This document shows, in pieces, positions 62,361 to 64,000 of a stretch of 64,000 nucleotides of DNA. Within the stretch, counting starts at the first letter, position 1. Each line of letters opens with the position of its first letter. Origin of the DNA: Leptospira sp. WS39.C2. Lineage in GTDB: Bacteria > Spirochaetota > Leptospiria > Leptospirales > Leptospiraceae. The notes beneath the pieces were generated by a model. The model saw nothing but the letters and a program-made list of their open reading frames with translations. It was not told where the DNA came from and ran no database searches. The DNA lies in assembly GCF_040833965.1 (NCBI RefSeq), contig NZ_CP162142.1:1575001-1639000 (forward strand), in the 5' to 3' direction. Position numbers and translations under genes: made by a program.

Positions 62361-62457
62361 GCGAGCATTGATCATAAATTGGAATGAGTCAAGAGCAAAT
62401 TTAAGGTCTTAGCAAAAAATGATGTGCAAATTTTGACTAGAGATTTCTCCTTTTCCT

Positions 62458-63099
62458 ATGAGCCTCCCCATCAAAGTCCCTGTCCAAACGAGAAGTCGCG
62501 AAAGGGTCGAACAAATCCTAAAATCAGCGAAGGAACTCATTGGGGAAAAGGGAATTGATGCAGTCAGTATGAGGGAGATTGCCCAAACGGCGGGGATTCA
62601 AATTGGTTCTTTGTACCAATACTTTCCAGGGAAAAGTAACTTATTACTTACCATCATGACAGAATACTATGATTCCATGTATGAAGAAACCAAACGGATT
62701 TTGGATCCAGTGCGAACAATTGAAGAATTAGAAATTGCTTCTGAAAAAGCATTCAAACAGTTTATCTCTGTTTTCCAAAAAGACCCAGCCCTTGCCAATC
62801 TTTGGGCGGGAGCACGGGCCATCCCCGAGCTTGTATCAGAAGACAATCGTGATACCTACCGAAATGCAGACCTGATGGTAAAAACAATGATACGATGCCT
62901 CCCCAATCTGAAGGAATCGGAGTTACGACCATTTGCTTTGTATTTCAGTCATACCTTGGGTATGATAGTGAGGTTTGTCCGAGAGATTGATGCGGAACAT
63001 GGGAAAGCTGTTTTAAAGGAAACATTTGATCTATTAAAATTAAAACTGAGAGAATTTGATTCTTTGGCTAAGAAAAAAACTAAATTAAAAAAGCGGTAA
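62458..63099 (+). CDS. TetR/AcrR family transcriptional regulator
   Basis: 213 residues. The N-terminal helix-turn-helix (about 15-62) is typical: RVEQILKSAKELIGEKGIDA, SMREIAQTAGIQIGSLYQYF and PGKSNLL. The C-terminal ligand domain (about 75-200) is helical with LANLWAGARAIPELVSEDNR, as in regulators of lipid or organic-compound catabolism. It is divergent from the FMO-SDR operon with the 27-bp palindrome between, so it most likely represses both sides and is released by the operon's substrate. A basic tail KKKTKLKKR ends the protein. Confidence 0.93.
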   Translation: MSLPIKVPVQTRSRERVEQILKSAKELIGEKGIDAVSMREIAQTAGIQIGSLYQYFPGKSNLLLTIMTEYYDSMYEETKRILDPVRTIEELEIASEKAFKQFISVFQKDPALANLWAGARAIPELVSEDNRDTYRNADLMVKTMIRCLPNLKESELRPFALYFSHTLGMIVRFVREIDAEHGKAVLKETFDLLKLKLREFDSLAKKKTKLKKR

Positions 63100-63142
63100 C
63101 AAGGATAGGGAACTTGATTCCAATAGAAACAAATTGTTTGTT

Positions 63143-63817
63143 TTAAATCTTTTGGTATTTCTTCGCTTGTTTTTTGTTTTCAGGGTCTAGTTCAATAGCT
63201 TCTGGATGGAGGACAATGTTCCAATACCTGACCACATAAGCGATGACTCCAGCAGTGAGTACAAATAGTAAAACATACGCGGAGATGACTGGGTGCATGA
63301 GGAAAGGATAAGGGGCACCGAATTGGTGAAAGTAGGGTAAAGACATATACCATATCACAGAAACGGCGACGATCCCCACACCAAATTTTCCCCACCAATT
63401 TGGCCTACCTTGTAGCCCACGTTTTAAATACAAAAACCCACCAAGCCATACACCTAGAATCTCTCGGATGAAATATACGATGAGGATCCAACTGGGAAAC
63501 GCAAAATGAAGTGTCACTACATAAAGTCCACCTAATGTAACCAGTTTATCACATACAGGATCTAAGTAACGACCAAGAGTTGTTTCTTGGTGTAAGAGTC
63601 TTGCAAAGAGGCCATCCAAATAATCAGTGAAAACGGCAACAAGTGCGTAACCAATCGATGCAAAAAATGCACTTAGGTTCGATGGATCTTTGGCATAATC
63701 ATAAGTGCTATAGAAAAAAAATGGTAATAACAAGACACGGAATATGGATAAAAAATTGGAAAGTGTGAAGATACGATCCTGGAAAAGGTCTTTGGCTTTT
63801 TTTTCTTCGATTTGCAT
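63143..63817 (-). CDS. CDP-alcohol phosphatidyltransferase family protein
   Basis: 224 residues from the ATG of MQIEEKKAKD; an extended frame upstream is not family-like. The CDP-OH-P signature D-G-x2-A-R-x8-G-x3-D-x3-D is complete (DGLFARLLHQETTLGRYLDPVCD), with about five membrane helices. These inner-membrane enzymes join CDP-diacylglycerol to glycerol-3-phosphate, serine or another alcohol. Similarity in plan to PgsA (phosphatidylglycerophosphate synthase) is the best guess; the alcohol cannot be proven. It is convergent with the TetR gene and divergent from tRNA-Asp. Confidence 0.88.
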   Translation of the reverse strand: MQIEEKKAKDLFQDRIFTLSNFLSIFRVLLLPFFFYSTYDYAKDPSNLSAFFASIGYALVAVFTDYLDGLFARLLHQETTLGRYLDPVCDKLVTLGGLYVVTLHFAFPSWILIVYFIREILGVWLGGFLYLKRGLQGRPNWWGKFGVGIVAVSVIWYMSLPYFHQFGAPYPFLMHPVISAYVLLFVLTAGVIAYVVRYWNIVLHPEAIELDPENKKQAKKYQKI

Positions 63818-63920
63818 AGAACCTATGCCAGATTCTAAAAAATCTAACCGAAGGCAAGAAAACAAATGAAAACAATGTTGACGATTGGAGTCGAATCTAT
63901 ACCTTGGTTTTTATTCCGAT

Positions 63921-63997
<77 letters not shown>

Positions 63998-64000
63998 TCG

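Overview
The window is most likely chromosomal DNA of a Leptospira species, probably from the saprophytic (L. biflexa-like) side of the genus. The evidence is an AT-rich base composition, many short lipoproteins with loose spirochaetal lipoboxes, a rimP-nusA-infB-rbfA-truB-rpsO-pnp block followed by an M16 protease, dut and a flgG-flgA-flgH-flgI-flgJ flagellar run, and a rich set of signalling proteins (CHASE2 cyclase, MHYT hybrid kinase, HD-GYP, SpoIIE-type phosphatase). The genus call rests on recognising protein families and gene order, not on a database search. I do not name a species.

Layout. 1-14.1 kb: the 5' part of an FtsX-like permease gene, a TPR protein with a decayed Mrr-like nuclease domain, a lipoprotein, ruvA, two patatin phospholipases around an NlpC/P60 hydrolase, a FadL-like porin, a large lipoprotein, an SH3-M48 protease and a CHASE2 adenylate/guanylate cyclase. 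14.1-19.66 kb: an accessory-looking stretch. It holds a lipoprotein gene tightly bracketed by a 20-bp inverted repeat, an Omp85-type protein, two unknown small genes, a GC-richer block of nested inverted repeats, and an IS1595-type transposase that has no ordinary start codon and reads antisense through tRNA-Arg(TCG). 19.66-27.1 kb: housekeeping and metabolism, with a HIT protein, two tandem PPK2 genes that look like a split two-domain enzyme, a MarR regulator with an apparently leaderless promoter, DUF1398, Nnr (NAD(P)HX repair) and a lipoprotein. 27.1-37.6 kb: the translation/transcription operon, M16 protease and dUTPase. 37.6-48.3 kb: flagellar rod, ring and hook genes, interrupted by a reverse-strand group (a YihY membrane protein with an inserted Asp-box propeller, two methyltransferases, an ATP-grasp ligase and an RRM protein). 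48.3-64 kb: an SDR with a palindromic operator, an SH3 protein, a lipoprotein FGE homologue with both active-site cysteines, a hybrid kinase/HD-GYP pair, a class II aldolase with a zinc-ligand-less paralogue behind a 20-bp palindrome, a SpoIIE-TPR phosphatase, a histone-H1-like protein, an FMO-SDR operon divergent from a TetR gene across a 27-bp palindrome, a CDP-alcohol phosphatidyltransferase and tRNA-Asp(GTC).

How genes work together. RimP, NusA, IF-2, RbfA, TruB, S15 and PNPase form the conserved ribosome-maturation and RNA-turnover operon. FlgG, FlgA, FlgH, FlgI, FlgJ and FlgF build the rod and ring parts of the flagellar basal body. The hybrid kinase and the REC-HD-GYP protein overlap and probably form one phosphorelay ending in cyclic-di-GMP hydrolysis. 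The best candidates for undescribed biology are the ATP-grasp/two-methyltransferase/RRM operon, the IR-bracketed lipoprotein cassette, the active/pseudo-aldolase pair, the YihY-propeller fusion and the lipoprotein FGE. All functional links beyond family membership are inference.
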